Source: Gammaproteobacteria bacterium
GTDB taxonomy: Bacteria > Pseudomonadota > Gammaproteobacteria > Xanthomonadales > Wenzhouxiangellaceae
NCBI GenBank assembly: GCA_021772955.1
Contig: JAJFKZ010000026.1
Location: 1 to 57,064 of the forward strand
Reading direction: 5' to 3'
DNA length: 57,064 nucleotides
Positions 1 to 8,569 of the stretch are shown here, one piece after another (position 1 is the first letter of the stretch; the number at the start of each line of letters is the position of its first letter). The position numbers and the translations under genes were made by a program. The notes below the pieces were generated by a model. The model searched no databases. It saw only the letters and a list, made by a program, of their open reading frames with translations, and was not told where the DNA came from.

Positions 1-752
1 GCGAGCGCGTCTACATCATCACCGGCTCCAGTCGTGGCATCGGTCTGGCCACTGCCACCGCACTCGCCGCCCAGGGTGCAGCGGTGGTCATATCCAGTCG
101 CAAGCAAGAGGCCTGTGATGCCGTTGCGCAACGCTTGCGCAGTGACGGTGCCAAGGTGCTGGCGCAGGCCTGCCATATCGGCAAGCATGAGGATCTGCAG
201 CAGCTGATCGACAAGACCATTGCCGAATTCGGGCGTCTCGACGGGCTGGTGTGCAACGCTGCCAGCAACCCTGTGTATGGACCGCTGGCCGAGCTTGATC
301 AGCAAGCCTTTGATCTGATCATGCGCAACAATCTCTACAGCCAGATCGAACTGACACGCATGGCAGCCGCGCATTTGCAGGCAAGTGGCCATGGCGCGAT
401 TGTGCTGGTGTCCAGTGTTGCCGGACTCAGCGGCCAGACCAATCTGGGCGCCTATGCCATCTCCAAGGCCGGTGAAATGCAACTGGCGCGAAATCTGGCG
501 CTGGAATACAGCCGCCAGCAGATTCGCGTCAACAGTGTGGCGCCGGGTTTGATACGTACCGACTTTTCCCAGGCCTTGCTGGCCGATGCCGACAAGGTCA
601 GGCAATTGGAACGGCAACTGCCCAGCGGCCGCGTCGGCGAGCCCGAGGACATCGCCGGCGTGATTGCGTTCTTGCTGTCTGACGCTGCCGCCTACGTGAA
701 TGGTCAGACCATCGTCGCGGACGGCGGCATGCTCATCGCACAATCTTTATGA
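1..752 (+). CDS. SDR family oxidoreductase (5' partial)
   Basis: This is an NAD(P)-dependent short-chain dehydrogenase; the substrate cannot be told from sequence. The track starts it at an internal ATG (84), but the frame is open to the window edge, and the nucleotide-binding motif TGSSRGIG is encoded at about 24-47, so the true start lies outside the window. The substrate region keeps YAISK (catalytic Tyr and Lys), the usual NNAG is replaced by CNAAS, and the C-terminal NGQTIVADGG block is typical of classical FabG-like SDRs. Its stop overlaps the next gene by 4 bp (ATGA), so the two SDRs are probably translated together. A fatty-acid, steroid or alcohol substrate is possible but unsupported. 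Confidence 0.88.
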   Translation, partial: ERVYIITGSSRGIGLATATALAAQGAAVVISSRKQEACDAVAQRLRSDGAKVLAQACHIGKHEDLQQLIDKTIAEFGRLDGLVCNAASNPVYGPLAELDQQAFDLIMRNNLYSQIELTRMAAAHLQASGHGAIVLVSSVAGLSGQTNLGAYAISKAGEMQLARNLALEYSRQQIRVNSVAPGLIRTDFSQALLADADKVRQLERQLPSGRVGEPEDIAGVIAFLLSDAAAYVNGQTIVADGGMLIAQSL

Positions 753-1588
753 GTCAGCACACCATGCAACATTTACAGCATCGAACCGCCGTGATTACCG
801 GCGCGGCCAGCGGCCTGGGCGCGGCCATGGCCAAACACCTGGCGCTGGCCGGTTTTCAGGTTGCGATCACCGACCGTGACCTGCAGCAGGCTCAGGCGCT
901 GCTGGATCAACATGCCTTTCCGGCCGGCAGTTTTGCTGCCGAACTGGATGTCAATAATGCACAGCACTGGCAGCAACTGCTGTCGCAAGTGCAATCGCAA
1001 TGGCCCGGGCTGGGCCTGTTGATCAACAATGCTGGCGTGGCCGCCGCCGGGCCGATACAGGATGATCCGCTGGCCAACTGGCGCTGGTTGTTTGACATCA
1101 ACGTGTTTGGCGTTACCGCCGGTTGTCAGACTTTTTTGCCGCTGCTGCTGCAGCAGAACAATGGCCACATCATCAACATCGCCTCGTTTGCGGCGCTGGC
1201 CGGGGCTCCGGCACTGAGCAATTATGGTGCCAGCAAGGCAGCCGTGCTGGCCTTGTCAGAAAGTCTGTATACCGAGCTGGCAGCCAGCGAGGTGGCGGTC
1301 AGTGTCGCCTGCCCGGCCTTTATTCAAACGGCATTGCTGGATAACATGCGAGTTCCGGTGGACAGCTACAAGCAACGCGCCGCACGCTGGATGCAGACCT
1401 CGGGTGTCAGCGCCGATGATTTTGCCAGACTGGTGTTTAGCGCGGCCGGAAAACGCCGTTTTCTGATTCTCACGCACACCAACACGCGTTGGATGTGGCG
1501 CTTGAAACGCTGGTGCCCGGCAGTCTACTATGCGCTGCTGCGACGCAGTGTGCGTCACCAGGCCCGGCGTCGTGGCAAACAAACGTAA
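749..1588 (+). CDS. SDR family oxidoreductase
   Basis: A complete 279-residue short-chain dehydrogenase. The Rossmann motif TGAASGLG lies at about residues 18-25, NNAGV at 93-97, and the catalytic pair in YGASK is Tyr159/Lys163, so all key residues are present. After the SDR core, an Arg-rich tail of about 60 residues (RWMWRLKRW and after) resembles the basic or membrane-associating ends seen in some SDRs acting on lipids; that reading is inference. The start is coupled to the upstream SDR by an ATGA overlap, suggesting a shared pathway. A short gap containing CTGACTGACAGTCAG separates it from the convergent isocitrate dehydrogenase gene. The substrate is unknown. Confidence 0.88.
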   Translation: MSQHTMQHLQHRTAVITGAASGLGAAMAKHLALAGFQVAITDRDLQQAQALLDQHAFPAGSFAAELDVNNAQHWQQLLSQVQSQWPGLGLLINNAGVAAAGPIQDDPLANWRWLFDINVFGVTAGCQTFLPLLLQQNNGHIINIASFAALAGAPALSNYGASKAAVLALSESLYTELAASEVAVSVACPAFIQTALLDNMRVPVDSYKQRAARWMQTSGVSADDFARLVFSAAGKRRFLILTHTNTRWMWRLKRWCPAVYYALLRRSVRHQARRRGKQT

Positions 1589-1668
1589 GCGCACCGTAGC
1601 TGACTGACAGTCAGTGCCGCCTGGGCTGACTCACTGCTGCTCGACTCACACCTGCTCACCGGCCCGGA

Positions 1669-2676
1669 TTACAAGCGCGAATACACCGCGTCAGCAAAGC
1701 TTTGGGTCGTGCCACTGCCGCCCAGGTCCGGAGTCAGCCGATCCTTGGCGATGATGGTCTCGCGAATTGCATGGCGCAATGTTTCGGCACAACCATGCTG
1801 GTCGATGTGATCCAGCATCATCGCTGCCGCCAGCATCAAGGCGCCGGGATTGGCGATACCCTGTCCGGCGATGTCCGGAGCCGAGCCATGCACTGCCTCG
1901 AACATGGATGCCGTAGCGCCGATGTTGGCCCCAGGGGCCAGTCCCAGGCCGCCGACCAGACCAGCGCACAAATCGGAAATGATGTCGCCGAACAGGTTGG
2001 TGGTCACGATGACATCAAAGCGCGATGGATCCATCACCAGTCGCATGGCGCAGGCGTCGACGATGATTTCATCGAACTCGATGTCCTGGTACTCTGCGGC
2101 CACTTTTCTGGCCGCATCCAGGAATATCCCCGATACCGCCTTGAGGATATTGGCTTTGTGCACTGCTGTGACTTTTTTCCGGCCCTGCTTGCGCGCCAGA
2201 TCAAAGGCATAGTGGCAGATGCGCTCGCAGGCATGACGCGTGTTGACCATTTTTGATTCCGCCCGCTCACCATCATCACTGACGAAGGAATCCAGCGCCA
2301 GATAGGCGCCCTCGGTGTTTTCGCGTACGGTAATGATGTCCACGTTTTCATAGCGCGACAAGGTGCCAGGAAACGACAGTGCCGGACGCACGTTGGCATA
2401 CATGTCGAACTGGTTGCGCAAGGTCACGTTGAGCGAGCGAAAACCACCACCGACGGGCGTCATCAATGGCCCTTTCAGCACCACGCCATGTTGCTCGATC
2501 ATGGCCAGCGTTCGGTCCGGAAGCAACTCGTTGCATTCTTGCTGTGCCACCAGACCAGCCTGGACATAGATAAACTCCAGATCACAATCCAGCCGCACCA
2601 GTGCCCCGACCGTAGCCTTGATGATTTCCGGTCCGATCCCGTCGCCGGGGATCACGACAATCTTGCGCGCACTCAT
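1669..2676 (-). CDS. Isocitrate dehydrogenase, probably NAD-dependent
   Basis: A member of the isocitrate/isopropylmalate dehydrogenase family, 335 residues, oxidatively decarboxylating isocitrate to 2-oxoglutarate in the TCA cycle. The N-terminus IPGDGIGPE is diagnostic of the family. SLNVTLRNQFDMYANVRP (about residues 81-98) has the Ser and Asn used for isocitrate rather than the isopropylmalate pattern. The metal-binding segment DIISDLCAGL and the C-terminal HGSAPDIAGQGIANP are intact. The length matches short bacterial NAD-type enzymes rather than the roughly 415-residue NADP enzyme of E. coli. The start overlaps the stop of the glutaredoxin gene by 4 bp, so the two are probably co-transcribed. 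Homoisocitrate dehydrogenase is the main alternative. Confidence 0.85.
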   Translation of the reverse strand: MSARKIVVIPGDGIGPEIIKATVGALVRLDCDLEFIYVQAGLVAQQECNELLPDRTLAMIEQHGVVLKGPLMTPVGGGFRSLNVTLRNQFDMYANVRPALSFPGTLSRYENVDIITVRENTEGAYLALDSFVSDDGERAESKMVNTRHACERICHYAFDLARKQGRKKVTAVHKANILKAVSGIFLDAARKVAAEYQDIEFDEIIVDACAMRLVMDPSRFDVIVTTNLFGDIISDLCAGLVGGLGLAPGANIGATASMFEAVHGSAPDIAGQGIANPGALMLAAAMMLDHIDQHGCAETLRHAIRETIIAKDRLTPDLGGSGTTQSFADAVYSRL

Positions 2677-2951
2677 GCTGAAAGACCGGCAGCTTTGGCG
2701 TTGCTGGCCAGCAAAGTATCCAGCTGCCCATTGCGCTCCAGCGCATTGAGGTCATCAAAGCCACCGATGTGCTGATCGCCAATGAAGATCTGCGGCACCG
2801 TCTTGCGACCGCTGAGTTCTATCATGCGCTGACGCAACTCGGCATTGCCCTCGATATCAATCAGTTCGTAATCAACACCCTTGCTGTTGAACAACTGCTT
2901 TGCCATGCGGCAGTAGGGGCAATATTCTTTGCTGTAAATAACGATGTTCAT
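2673..2951 (-). CDS. grxC: Glutaredoxin (GrxC type)
   Basis: A 92-residue dithiol glutaredoxin, a glutathione-dependent thiol reductant of the cytoplasm. The active-site CPYC sits at residues 11-14 after the first beta strand. The TVPQIFIG segment with its cis-Pro, and GGFDDLNAL for glutathione binding, follow in the right places. The length is normal for GrxC. It lies between the sulfur-relay genes and isocitrate dehydrogenase on the same strand and overlaps the latter by 4 bp. Confidence 0.92.
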   Translation of the reverse strand: MNIVIYSKEYCPYCRMAKQLFNSKGVDYELIDIEGNAELRQRMIELSGRKTVPQIFIGDQHIGGFDDLNALERNGQLDTLLASNAKAAGLSA

Positions 2952-2981
2952 AGCTCTCCATTCAAGGCGTGTGTGGATGAT

Positions 2982-3359
2982 TCATATGCAGCTGACGGGT
3001 TTCGGCAACCCGGCATAGCAGCTCAACTGCCGTGCTGGCGAATCCGGGAACAGAGCATACAGATAGCGACTGGAAGCCAATTCCGGCGACAGGCGCTTGC
3101 GCACTGCTGCCACCAGCAGTCGCATGCCCGGGGCGATGCCATAGTCTGCATGGTAATCGCGCACAAACCGGATCAACTGCCAGTGTGCTTCGGTCAACTT
3201 GATATTATCGCCTGCCGCCAGCTGAATGGCCAGTGCTTCTGTCCAATCTTCTGCCTTTAACACGTGCCCATGCTGATCCAGTTCGACCTGGATTGGCGTT
3301 GTTGCAGCAGCCGTCCGGTCAGTGACGTGATGTGCTGCCTGCGGGTCCGGCTTGCTCAT
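2982..3359 (-). CDS. tusE: Sulfur relay protein TusE (DsrC family)
   Basis: TusE takes persulfide sulfur from TusBCD and passes it to MnmA for 2-thiouridine formation at tRNA position 34. The protein ends in AGLPKPVSCI, the flexible arm whose penultimate Cys carries the sulfur in the DsrC/TusE family. The core EDWTEALAIQLA and LTEAHWQLIRFVRDYH is also typical. The track starts at 3413, but an ATG at 3359 overlaps the tusB stop by 4 bp (ATGA), gives 125 residues and is nearer the usual length of about 110, so I prefer it. A Gln/Ala/Thr-rich N-terminal extension remains. A second Cys lies ten positions before the last one, one residue off the DsrC arrangement. Confidence 0.88.
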   Translation of the reverse strand: MSKPDPQAAHHVTDRTAAATTPIQVELDQHGHVLKAEDWTEALAIQLAAGDNIKLTEAHWQLIRFVRDYHADYGIAPGMRLLVAAVRKRLSPELASSRYLYALFPDSPARQLSCYAGLPKPVSCI

Positions 3360-3655
3360 GACCAGCTGCGCTGCAGTGGGTGCTGTTTGACCAGCTGCAG
3401 TATCTGTGTCCATGTCAATAGTTTTACTGCTGGCGGTATGTACTCTGGACCAGCCAACTGTAACCAGTCTTTCGCGCAGACATAAACATGCGTGCTCGCC
3501 GTCAGTTTTTCAAACTCAGGGTGCGCGGCCAGCACGACTGCGTCTGCCAGCAGCACTACCGCGTCTGTCGATGCGGCGGCATCGACACAGCGTTGCAACA
3601 AGGCGCTATCCCCGGCTGCGCCCATCAACCAGTGCATGCAGCTGCGCTCAGACAT
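3356..3655 (-). CDS. tusB: Sulfur relay subunit TusB (DsrH-like)
   Basis: A 99-residue protein in the DsrH/TusB position, the small subunit of the TusBCD heterohexamer that moves sulfur from TusA to TusE. The pattern of an N-terminal strand, DAVVLLADAVVLAA, a middle VYVCAKDW and a C-terminal LLTWTQILQLVKQH (the WTQ-L helix common in DsrH proteins) supports the call. Assignment rests largely on gene order tusD-tusC-tusB-tusE. It overlaps tusC by 8 bp and tusE by 4 bp. Confidence 0.8.
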   Translation of the reverse strand: MSERSCMHWLMGAAGDSALLQRCVDAAASTDAVVLLADAVVLAAHPEFEKLTASTHVYVCAKDWLQLAGPEYIPPAVKLLTWTQILQLVKQHPLQRSWS

Positions 3656-4043
3656 GGATCAGGTGTCGGCAATGACGTTGCAGTTGTTGCAATTTTACCT
3701 GCGGCAGCAGCACAACCGCCACCGCCAGTTGTTGCGCATCAGCACCGTAGCGCGACCAGTCTTCGACACTGACGTAAATCCTCGCGCCCAGTTCCTCGGC
3801 AGCGCCCCACAGCTTGCGCCAGTGGCCAGCTGCTGTTGTGCCAGCCGGCTGCTCTTTGCGCGGCAACTGCAGCACAGCCGCACCACTGACGAATAACATG
3901 ACCGGCCAGTCCATGCTCACCAGCGCCAACGGCCAATCCAGGGTTTCTCGCGGACAACTCACTGGCACGCGCTCAATCAACACAGCGATGCAGTCGTCTG
4001 ACGGCGCCTCGGCAGCCGGATGCTGGTCGAACTCAGGCAGCAA
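3648..4043 (-). CDS. tusC: Sulfur relay subunit TusC (DsrF-like)
   Basis: The middle gene of the tusDCB set, 131 residues, slightly longer than the usual 119. The DsrE/DsrF-like alpha/beta fold is suggested by alternating hydrophobic strands (CIAVLIERVPV, WPVMLFVSGAAVLQL, ARIYVSVEDW). Sequence signatures are weak, so the call depends on position between a clear TusD and a TusB-like protein. It overlaps tusD by 11 bp and tusB by 8 bp, as expected for a tightly coupled complex. Confidence 0.75.
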   Translation of the reverse strand: MLPEFDQHPAAEAPSDDCIAVLIERVPVSCPRETLDWPLALVSMDWPVMLFVSGAAVLQLPRKEQPAGTTAAGHWRKLWGAAEELGARIYVSVEDWSRYGADAQQLAVAVVLLPQVKLQQLQRHCRHLIHV

Positions 4044-4392
4044 AGCTGATCACCCGATCGGCCACATGCAACAGTTCAGCCAGCTCGATCAGGCCGGATT
4101 GCTGCCATGGTGCTGCCGGTTCCAGTCGAGTGCGGCGACTCAGGCTGGCCCGGCACAGCAGTAAGTGCAGTGCAGGTTTTTTATCGTCGGCCATAGCCAG
4201 CTGCAGATAAGCGTCATTGGCCGCCTGCAGACCAGGGTCAAATGCTTGTACCGGGAGTGCGTGATAGACGCCATCGGCATGAAAAAAAACCGTCACCTGC
4301 AACCCCTCTGCCAACGCCGAGGCTGCCAGCTGCAACGCCGCAGCCGCACGCGTACTGCTTGGTGCGGTGTGTACGATCAGCAATAAATGCAT
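4033..4392 (-). CDS. tusD: Sulfur relay subunit TusD (DsrE-like)
   Basis: A 119-residue DsrE-fold protein. TusD is the sulfur-accepting subunit of TusBCD and uses one conserved Cys near the middle of the chain. Here Cys80, in LLLCRASLSRR, occupies that place (Cys78 in E. coli, from memory). The N-terminal strand LLIVHTAP and the segment VTVFFHADGVYHAL match the family. It is the first gene of the minus-strand set tusD-tusC-tusB-tusE-grxC-icd. The 200-bp gap to the divergent bepA must hold its promoter, though I see no clear -35/-10 pair. Confidence 0.85.
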   Translation of the reverse strand: MHLLLIVHTAPSSTRAAAALQLAASALAEGLQVTVFFHADGVYHALPVQAFDPGLQAANDAYLQLAMADDKKPALHLLLCRASLSRRTRLEPAAPWQQSGLIELAELLHVADRVISFAA

Positions 4393-4594
4393 AAACCACC
4401 TGAGTCCGGGTCAATCATGGGCCTAATTGAACAAGTGAACATCCACATCACGCTGCCATTATAATCTGAGCTGGGAATTGATATTGAACGCCGGCAGCCT
4501 GAATGGCTGTCATCGCTTGAAGTTCTGGAGACACCATGATCGGTTCTGGAAAGGGCCGCTCAGACGCATCATTGAGCCATGACTTCATTGAACC
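4393..4594. other. Intergenic region between divergent tusD and bepA
   Basis: About 200 bp that must hold promoters for tusD (left) and bepA (right). I see no Pho box, strong palindrome or obvious sigma-70 promoter. Confidence 0.4.
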
Positions 4595-6178
4595 ATGATG
4601 TTTAGAGCACAGTCTTACACCTTTATGCCAAACATGCAGCCAGACTACGCCAGCAACCCGACCTTTCCTGCACCGCGACTTGTGAGTCTGCTGCTGCCGG
4701 TTGGCATACTGCTTTGTGCCATGCTTGCAGGTACCCAGCCGCTGTATGCCCAATCAGGCAGCGCGGCCGGTCGTGTGCAGCTTCCCGACCTGGGGTCATC
4801 TGCCAGCACCCTGATTCCCGAGCATGAGGCCAAAGCCTATTCCCGCTACCTGCTCAGTCAACTGCGACAGTATGACTACGTGTTGGACGATCCGCTGGTT
4901 GAAGCGTATTTTCAGGACATGGCGTTTCGTATCGTCGCGGTCAGTGACGAGCCAGATCGTCAATACTTGTTTACCGTACTCAACGAACCCAGCATCAATG
5001 CCTTCGCCGTGCCCGGGGGGCTGGTGGCGTTGCACACCGGCATGATCCTGGAAGCCGACAATGCCAGCGAAATTGCCGGTGTGCTGGCGCATGAAATCGC
5101 CCACATCAGCCAGCAACATGCGGCACGGCGCTTTGAAGCCGCACAGAAAATGTCGGTACCGCTGATGATTGCCGCGATCGGCCTGATCCTGGTTGGCGGC
5201 ACCGGCGCCATTGCACCGGCGATCATGGGTACGCAGGGCGTGGCCATGCAGCAGCAGATCAATTACACCCGCGCCAACGAGCATGAAGCCGATCGCATCG
5301 GTATCTCGTGGCTGTCAGCAGCCGGGTTTGATCCTAACGCCATGGCCACGATGTTCAACAAACTGGGTCGCGCCTCGCGTAATTTCGCGATCGAAGTTCC
5401 GGAATACCTGCGTACCCATCCGGTTTCATCCACGCGCATTGCGGAGGCAAAAAACCGCGCCGCCTCGATGCCGCAACGCGTAGTCCAGCCCAGCCTTGAT
5501 TTTTTCCTGATTCAGGCACGGGTGCAGGTTTTGACCAGCAAGCGGCCGGAACAGGCCCTGCAGGCATTTCGGGACAAACTGCGCAAGGATGACAGTCCAT
5601 TGCCGGAGGCCTGGCTGTACGGTGAAGCGCTGGCACTGCAACAAATGGGTGACTATGACCAGGCCCGCGAAAACATCCAGACCCTGCTGGGCATGAACCC
5701 AACCCGGCTGGAGTACCAGATCGCTCGCGCGCAGCTGGAACTGGATGCCGGCAACACCGCCCAGAGCATCGATCAGTTCGAAATTTTATACCGCAAGTTT
5801 GCCGGCAACCGCACCCTGGGCCGCTACTATGCACAGGCGCTGCTGAAAACCCAGGAACCGGAACTGGCGGCACGTGCCGGTGAGATTCTGCGCAACGACT
5901 TGCTGGTGCATCGGGATGATCCGAAACTGTATGAACTACAGGCCCAGGCAGCACACCTGGCCGGGGATGATATTCGCGCCAGCAGTGCCAGCGCTGAATC
6001 CAGTTACTGGCGCGGTCAGATACACGACGCCATCAGCCAGCTGCGACGACTCAACAACCGCGATGACCTGAACTATTATCAACGCGCCAGGATCAGCAAC
6101 CGACTGGCCGAAATGCAGCTGGAGCTGGAACAACTGGTGAGCCTCGGCTACATCAGCGCCACTGCAGACACCGGCTGA
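4595..6178 (+). CDS. bepA: BepA-like M48 metalloprotease with TPR domain
   Basis: A periplasmic zinc metalloprotease and chaperone of the BepA (YfgC) type, which supports LptD/BAM assembly and removes stalled outer-membrane proteins. A signal peptide covers about residues 28-53 (LVSLLLPVGILLCAML...YAQ). The M48 domain has HEIAH (His166, Glu167, His170) and the third zinc ligand Glu231 in NEHEADRIG. The second half is rich in Ala/Leu helices with TPR spacing. At 527 residues it is near the family's usual 480-490. Several in-frame ATGs (4595, 4598, 4625) are possible; 4625 gives a more compact signal peptide, and no Shine-Dalgarno settles it. It is monocistronic between the tus operon and phoB. 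Confidence 0.87.
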   Translation: MMFRAQSYTFMPNMQPDYASNPTFPAPRLVSLLLPVGILLCAMLAGTQPLYAQSGSAAGRVQLPDLGSSASTLIPEHEAKAYSRYLLSQLRQYDYVLDDPLVEAYFQDMAFRIVAVSDEPDRQYLFTVLNEPSINAFAVPGGLVALHTGMILEADNASEIAGVLAHEIAHISQQHAARRFEAAQKMSVPLMIAAIGLILVGGTGAIAPAIMGTQGVAMQQQINYTRANEHEADRIGISWLSAAGFDPNAMATMFNKLGRASRNFAIEVPEYLRTHPVSSTRIAEAKNRAASMPQRVVQPSLDFFLIQARVQVLTSKRPEQALQAFRDKLRKDDSPLPEAWLYGEALALQQMGDYDQARENIQTLLGMNPTRLEYQIARAQLELDAGNTAQSIDQFEILYRKFAGNRTLGRYYAQALLKTQEPELAARAGEILRNDLLVHRDDPKLYELQAQAAHLAGDDIRASSASAESSYWRGQIHDAISQLRRLNNRDDLNYYQRARISNRLAEMQLELEQLVSLGYISATADTG

Positions 6179-6252
6179 ACAGTGTCAGCCGCTGCACATC
6201 TGGCATTGGCGTTATTGCGATCAGCACCGACAGGTGCTCACTGCGCATGCTG

Positions 6253-6295
6253 ATGTCACCGACAGTCATACATTCGTAACATTAATAACTATAAT
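6253..6295 (+). promoter_or_regulatory. phoB promoter with degenerate Pho-box repeats
   Basis: A perfect TATAAT lies at 6290-6295, about 32 bp before the chosen phoB start. Upstream are ATGTCAC (6253), CAGTCAT (6263) and TCGTAAC (6274), imperfect copies of the CTGTCAT repeat spaced 10 and 11 bp apart. The last ends 9 bp before the -10, where PhoB-activated promoters carry their box in place of a -35. The -10 is certain by eye; the PhoB site is weak. The promoter sits inside the longer ORF of the track and so argues for the downstream start. Confidence 0.5.
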
Positions 6296-6326
6296 CTGTA
6301 GTAATGTTCATGCAACTGACAGGCTT

Positions 6327-7058
6327 ATGCAGCAGGCCACATCATTGACTGGCCCCACCATCAAAGCCGACGTTTTGATCGTCGATGACGAACCGGCCAT
6401 TCGCGATATGCTGGCCTTCGCGCTGCAGCGAGTCGGCATGACCACACGCAGCGCCGAAGACGCTGAGCATGCACTGCATGCGATCGCCGACAAGCGCCCC
6501 GACATTGTGCTGCTGGACTGGATGATGCCCGGCATCAGCGGGCTGGATCTGGCCCGCCGCCTGCGCCGCGAGGACTTTACCCGGGACCTGCCAATCATCA
6601 TGCTCACCGCACGCGCCGCTGAGGACGATCGCGTGCATGGACTGGATTGCGGTGTTGACGACTACCTCATCAAACCATTTTCACCGCGCGAACTGATCGC
6701 CAGGGTCAAGGCCCTGCTACGCCGCACCAGCCATACTGATGCCGAAGGCTGCATTACTTCCGGGGACATTATCCTCGACGGCGAAAGCCATCAGGTCAAG
6801 GTAAAGGGTCAACTCGTGAGCATGGGCCCAACTGAATACCGCTTGCTGGAATTTTTCATGAGCCATGTCGGCAAGGCCTATAATCGTACTCAATTACTGG
6901 ACCACGTCTGGGGCACCAATGTGTATGTGGAAGAACGCACCGTGGATGTACACATACGACGTTTGCGCGTAGCACTGGGGCAGTACCATGTGGCCCATTA
7001 TATTCAGACTATCCGCGGACACGGCTATCGATTCAGCCCGCATGCAATCAGTAACTGA
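6327..7058 (+). CDS. phoB: Phosphate regulon response regulator PhoB
   Basis: An OmpR/PhoB-family response regulator that, when phosphorylated by PhoR, binds Pho boxes and recruits sigma-70 RNA polymerase. From ATG 6327 the protein has 243 residues: a receiver domain with acidic pocket VDDE, phosphoacceptor Asp64 in LLDWMMPG and Lys in YLIKPFSP, then a winged-helix domain (about 145-240) with GPTEYRLLEFF and ERTVDVHIRRLR. The track begins at 6234, but a TATAAT at 6290 lies inside that extension and the extra 31 residues resemble nothing, so I use 6327. It is followed after 56 bp by phoR. Confidence 0.93.
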   Translation: MQQATSLTGPTIKADVLIVDDEPAIRDMLAFALQRVGMTTRSAEDAEHALHAIADKRPDIVLLDWMMPGISGLDLARRLRREDFTRDLPIIMLTARAAEDDRVHGLDCGVDDYLIKPFSPRELIARVKALLRRTSHTDAEGCITSGDIILDGESHQVKVKGQLVSMGPTEYRLLEFFMSHVGKAYNRTQLLDHVWGTNVYVEERTVDVHIRRLRVALGQYHVAHYIQTIRGHGYRFSPHAISN

Positions 7059-7114
7059 CAAGCATACGGCTGCACAGGAAGCCTGGTCGGTAGCAAACCG
7101 GCATGGGCAGATAA

Positions 7115-8569
7115 GTGGTGGCATCAATTCAGGGCGGCAATGACAAGACTGCCAGTTACGCGATTCTGATGACCATGGCCAGGTTTCTATCCAGTAAAGC
7201 CAGCAAAATACATCTTACCCTGACCGCAGTGCTGCTGCTTGCCACATCGCTGCTCGGCTTGCTTACTGCTTCGTGGTGGCCGGTGCTCTTGCTGCTGACA
7301 GGCATGTTGATATGGCAGAACTGGCAGCTGCTGAAGCTGGAGCAGCTCATCAGTCACCACGGTATCAATGAGGATCAGCATCGCAGCCTGCAATTGCGCG
7401 GCATTTATCGGAAGATCCAGCAGCGTCTTTTGTTGCTGGAAATGCAGCGCCGACGACAGCGTAAATTACTCAAGAGCACGGTGCGCGAACTGCGATTCAT
7501 CACCGAATCCTTTCCCGAGCCTGCCATCATGCTGGACGATCGCGGCCACCTCATCTGGTTCAACCCTGCGGCGGCAAGACAGCTGCGACTGCGCAAGCCC
7601 GATGATCATGGCCAGCCACTGATCAATATCCTGCGTTACCCCGCTTTTACCGACTGGCTCGCCGAGGGTCTATCTCGCCCGATCGACATCAACAGCCCTG
7701 CCGACAGCAACATCAAGCTCAACGTGCGCCTGTTCATGCTTAACCAAAGGCGCCGTCTGCTGCTTTTTCGTGATGTTACCGAACTGCGCAACGTGGAGCA
7801 GGTGCGGCGTGATTTTGTCGCCAATGTCTCCCACGAACTGCGCACCCCGCTGACCGTGCTGATCGGCTACCTTGAAACCATGCTCGATGAAACTGACCCA
7901 GGCATCCGTATGCTCAGCGAGCGCATGCGGGAGCAGACTGCTGCCATGCGCAATCTGATCGATGACCTGATCGAGATCTCGCGCCTGCAGTCTCAGCCTG
8001 CTGATCACCAACAAGATGTGGTCGATGTCTGTGGCCTGCTCGCGGCGCTGGAAAAACAGGCCGCCAGCCTGAATGACAAGCAACATCAGCTGCACTTTCG
8101 GTGCGACTCACCCCACCATCTGCTGGCCTCCGCCAAGGATCTGGAAAGTGCGTTCGCCAACCTGATCATAAACGCCATTCGCTACACGCCCGCCAAGGGC
8201 CACATACAGGTCAGCTGGGAAATCCACGAGAGTGCGGCGGTGTTTAGTGTCAGTGACGATGGTATAGGCATTCCCAAGGAAGACATTCCGCGTCTGACCG
8301 AACGCTTTTATCGCGTTACCAAGGACCGCTCACGCGCCAGTGGCGGCTCCGGATTGGGTCTGGCCATTGTCAAGCACGTACTCAATGCGCATGATGCACG
8401 CCTGGAAATCAACAGTGAACTGAATCGTGGCAGCACCTTCAGCTGCCTGTTTCCGCTAACGCGACTGGTCGCTGCAGCTGACGCCAAACGGCTGCATGAC
8501 AACAGTAAAATCGCTGGCGAATCCGCTGGCAATGCCGCGCTGCTCAACAACTCTACCGGTGACTTGTGA
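7115..8569 (+). CDS. phoR: Phosphate regulon sensor kinase PhoR
   Basis: A membrane histidine kinase that phosphorylates PhoB when phosphate is low and is restrained by PhoU and Pst. Two hydrophobic segments (about residues 33-52 and 54-67) form the short PhoR membrane anchor. A basic linker leads to a PAS domain (about 125-220), then the dimerisation and phosphotransfer domain with His240 in VSHELRTPLTVLIGY, and the ATPase domain with N and G boxes (NLIINAIRYTP, DDGIGIP, GGSGLGLAIVKH). At 484 residues it is a little longer than E. coli PhoR (431). The true start may be residue 19 or 21 (MTMARF or MARF). Its stop overlaps the GTG start of the PstS-like gene. Confidence 0.93.
   Translation: MVASIQGGNDKTASYAILMTMARFLSSKASKIHLTLTAVLLLATSLLGLLTASWWPVLLLLTGMLIWQNWQLLKLEQLISHHGINEDQHRSLQLRGIYRKIQQRLLLLEMQRRRQRKLLKSTVRELRFITESFPEPAIMLDDRGHLIWFNPAAARQLRLRKPDDHGQPLINILRYPAFTDWLAEGLSRPIDINSPADSNIKLNVRLFMLNQRRRLLLFRDVTELRNVEQVRRDFVANVSHELRTPLTVLIGYLETMLDETDPGIRMLSERMREQTAAMRNLIDDLIEISRLQSQPADHQQDVVDVCGLLAALEKQAASLNDKQHQLHFRCDSPHHLLASAKDLESAFANLIINAIRYTPAKGHIQVSWEIHESAAVFSVSDDGIGIPKEDIPRLTERFYRVTKDRSRASGGSGLGLAIVKHVLNAHDARLEINSELNRGSTFSCLFPLTRLVAAADAKRLHDNSKIAGESAGNAALLNNSTGDL

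Noticed and set aside
1600-1620. CTGACTGACAGTCAG as terminator after the second SDR gene
   Set aside because: Short stem without GC richness or T-run.
6234-6326. N-terminal extension of PhoB
   Set aside because: It contains the TATAAT of the promoter, and receiver-domain homology starts after residue 32 of the extended ORF.
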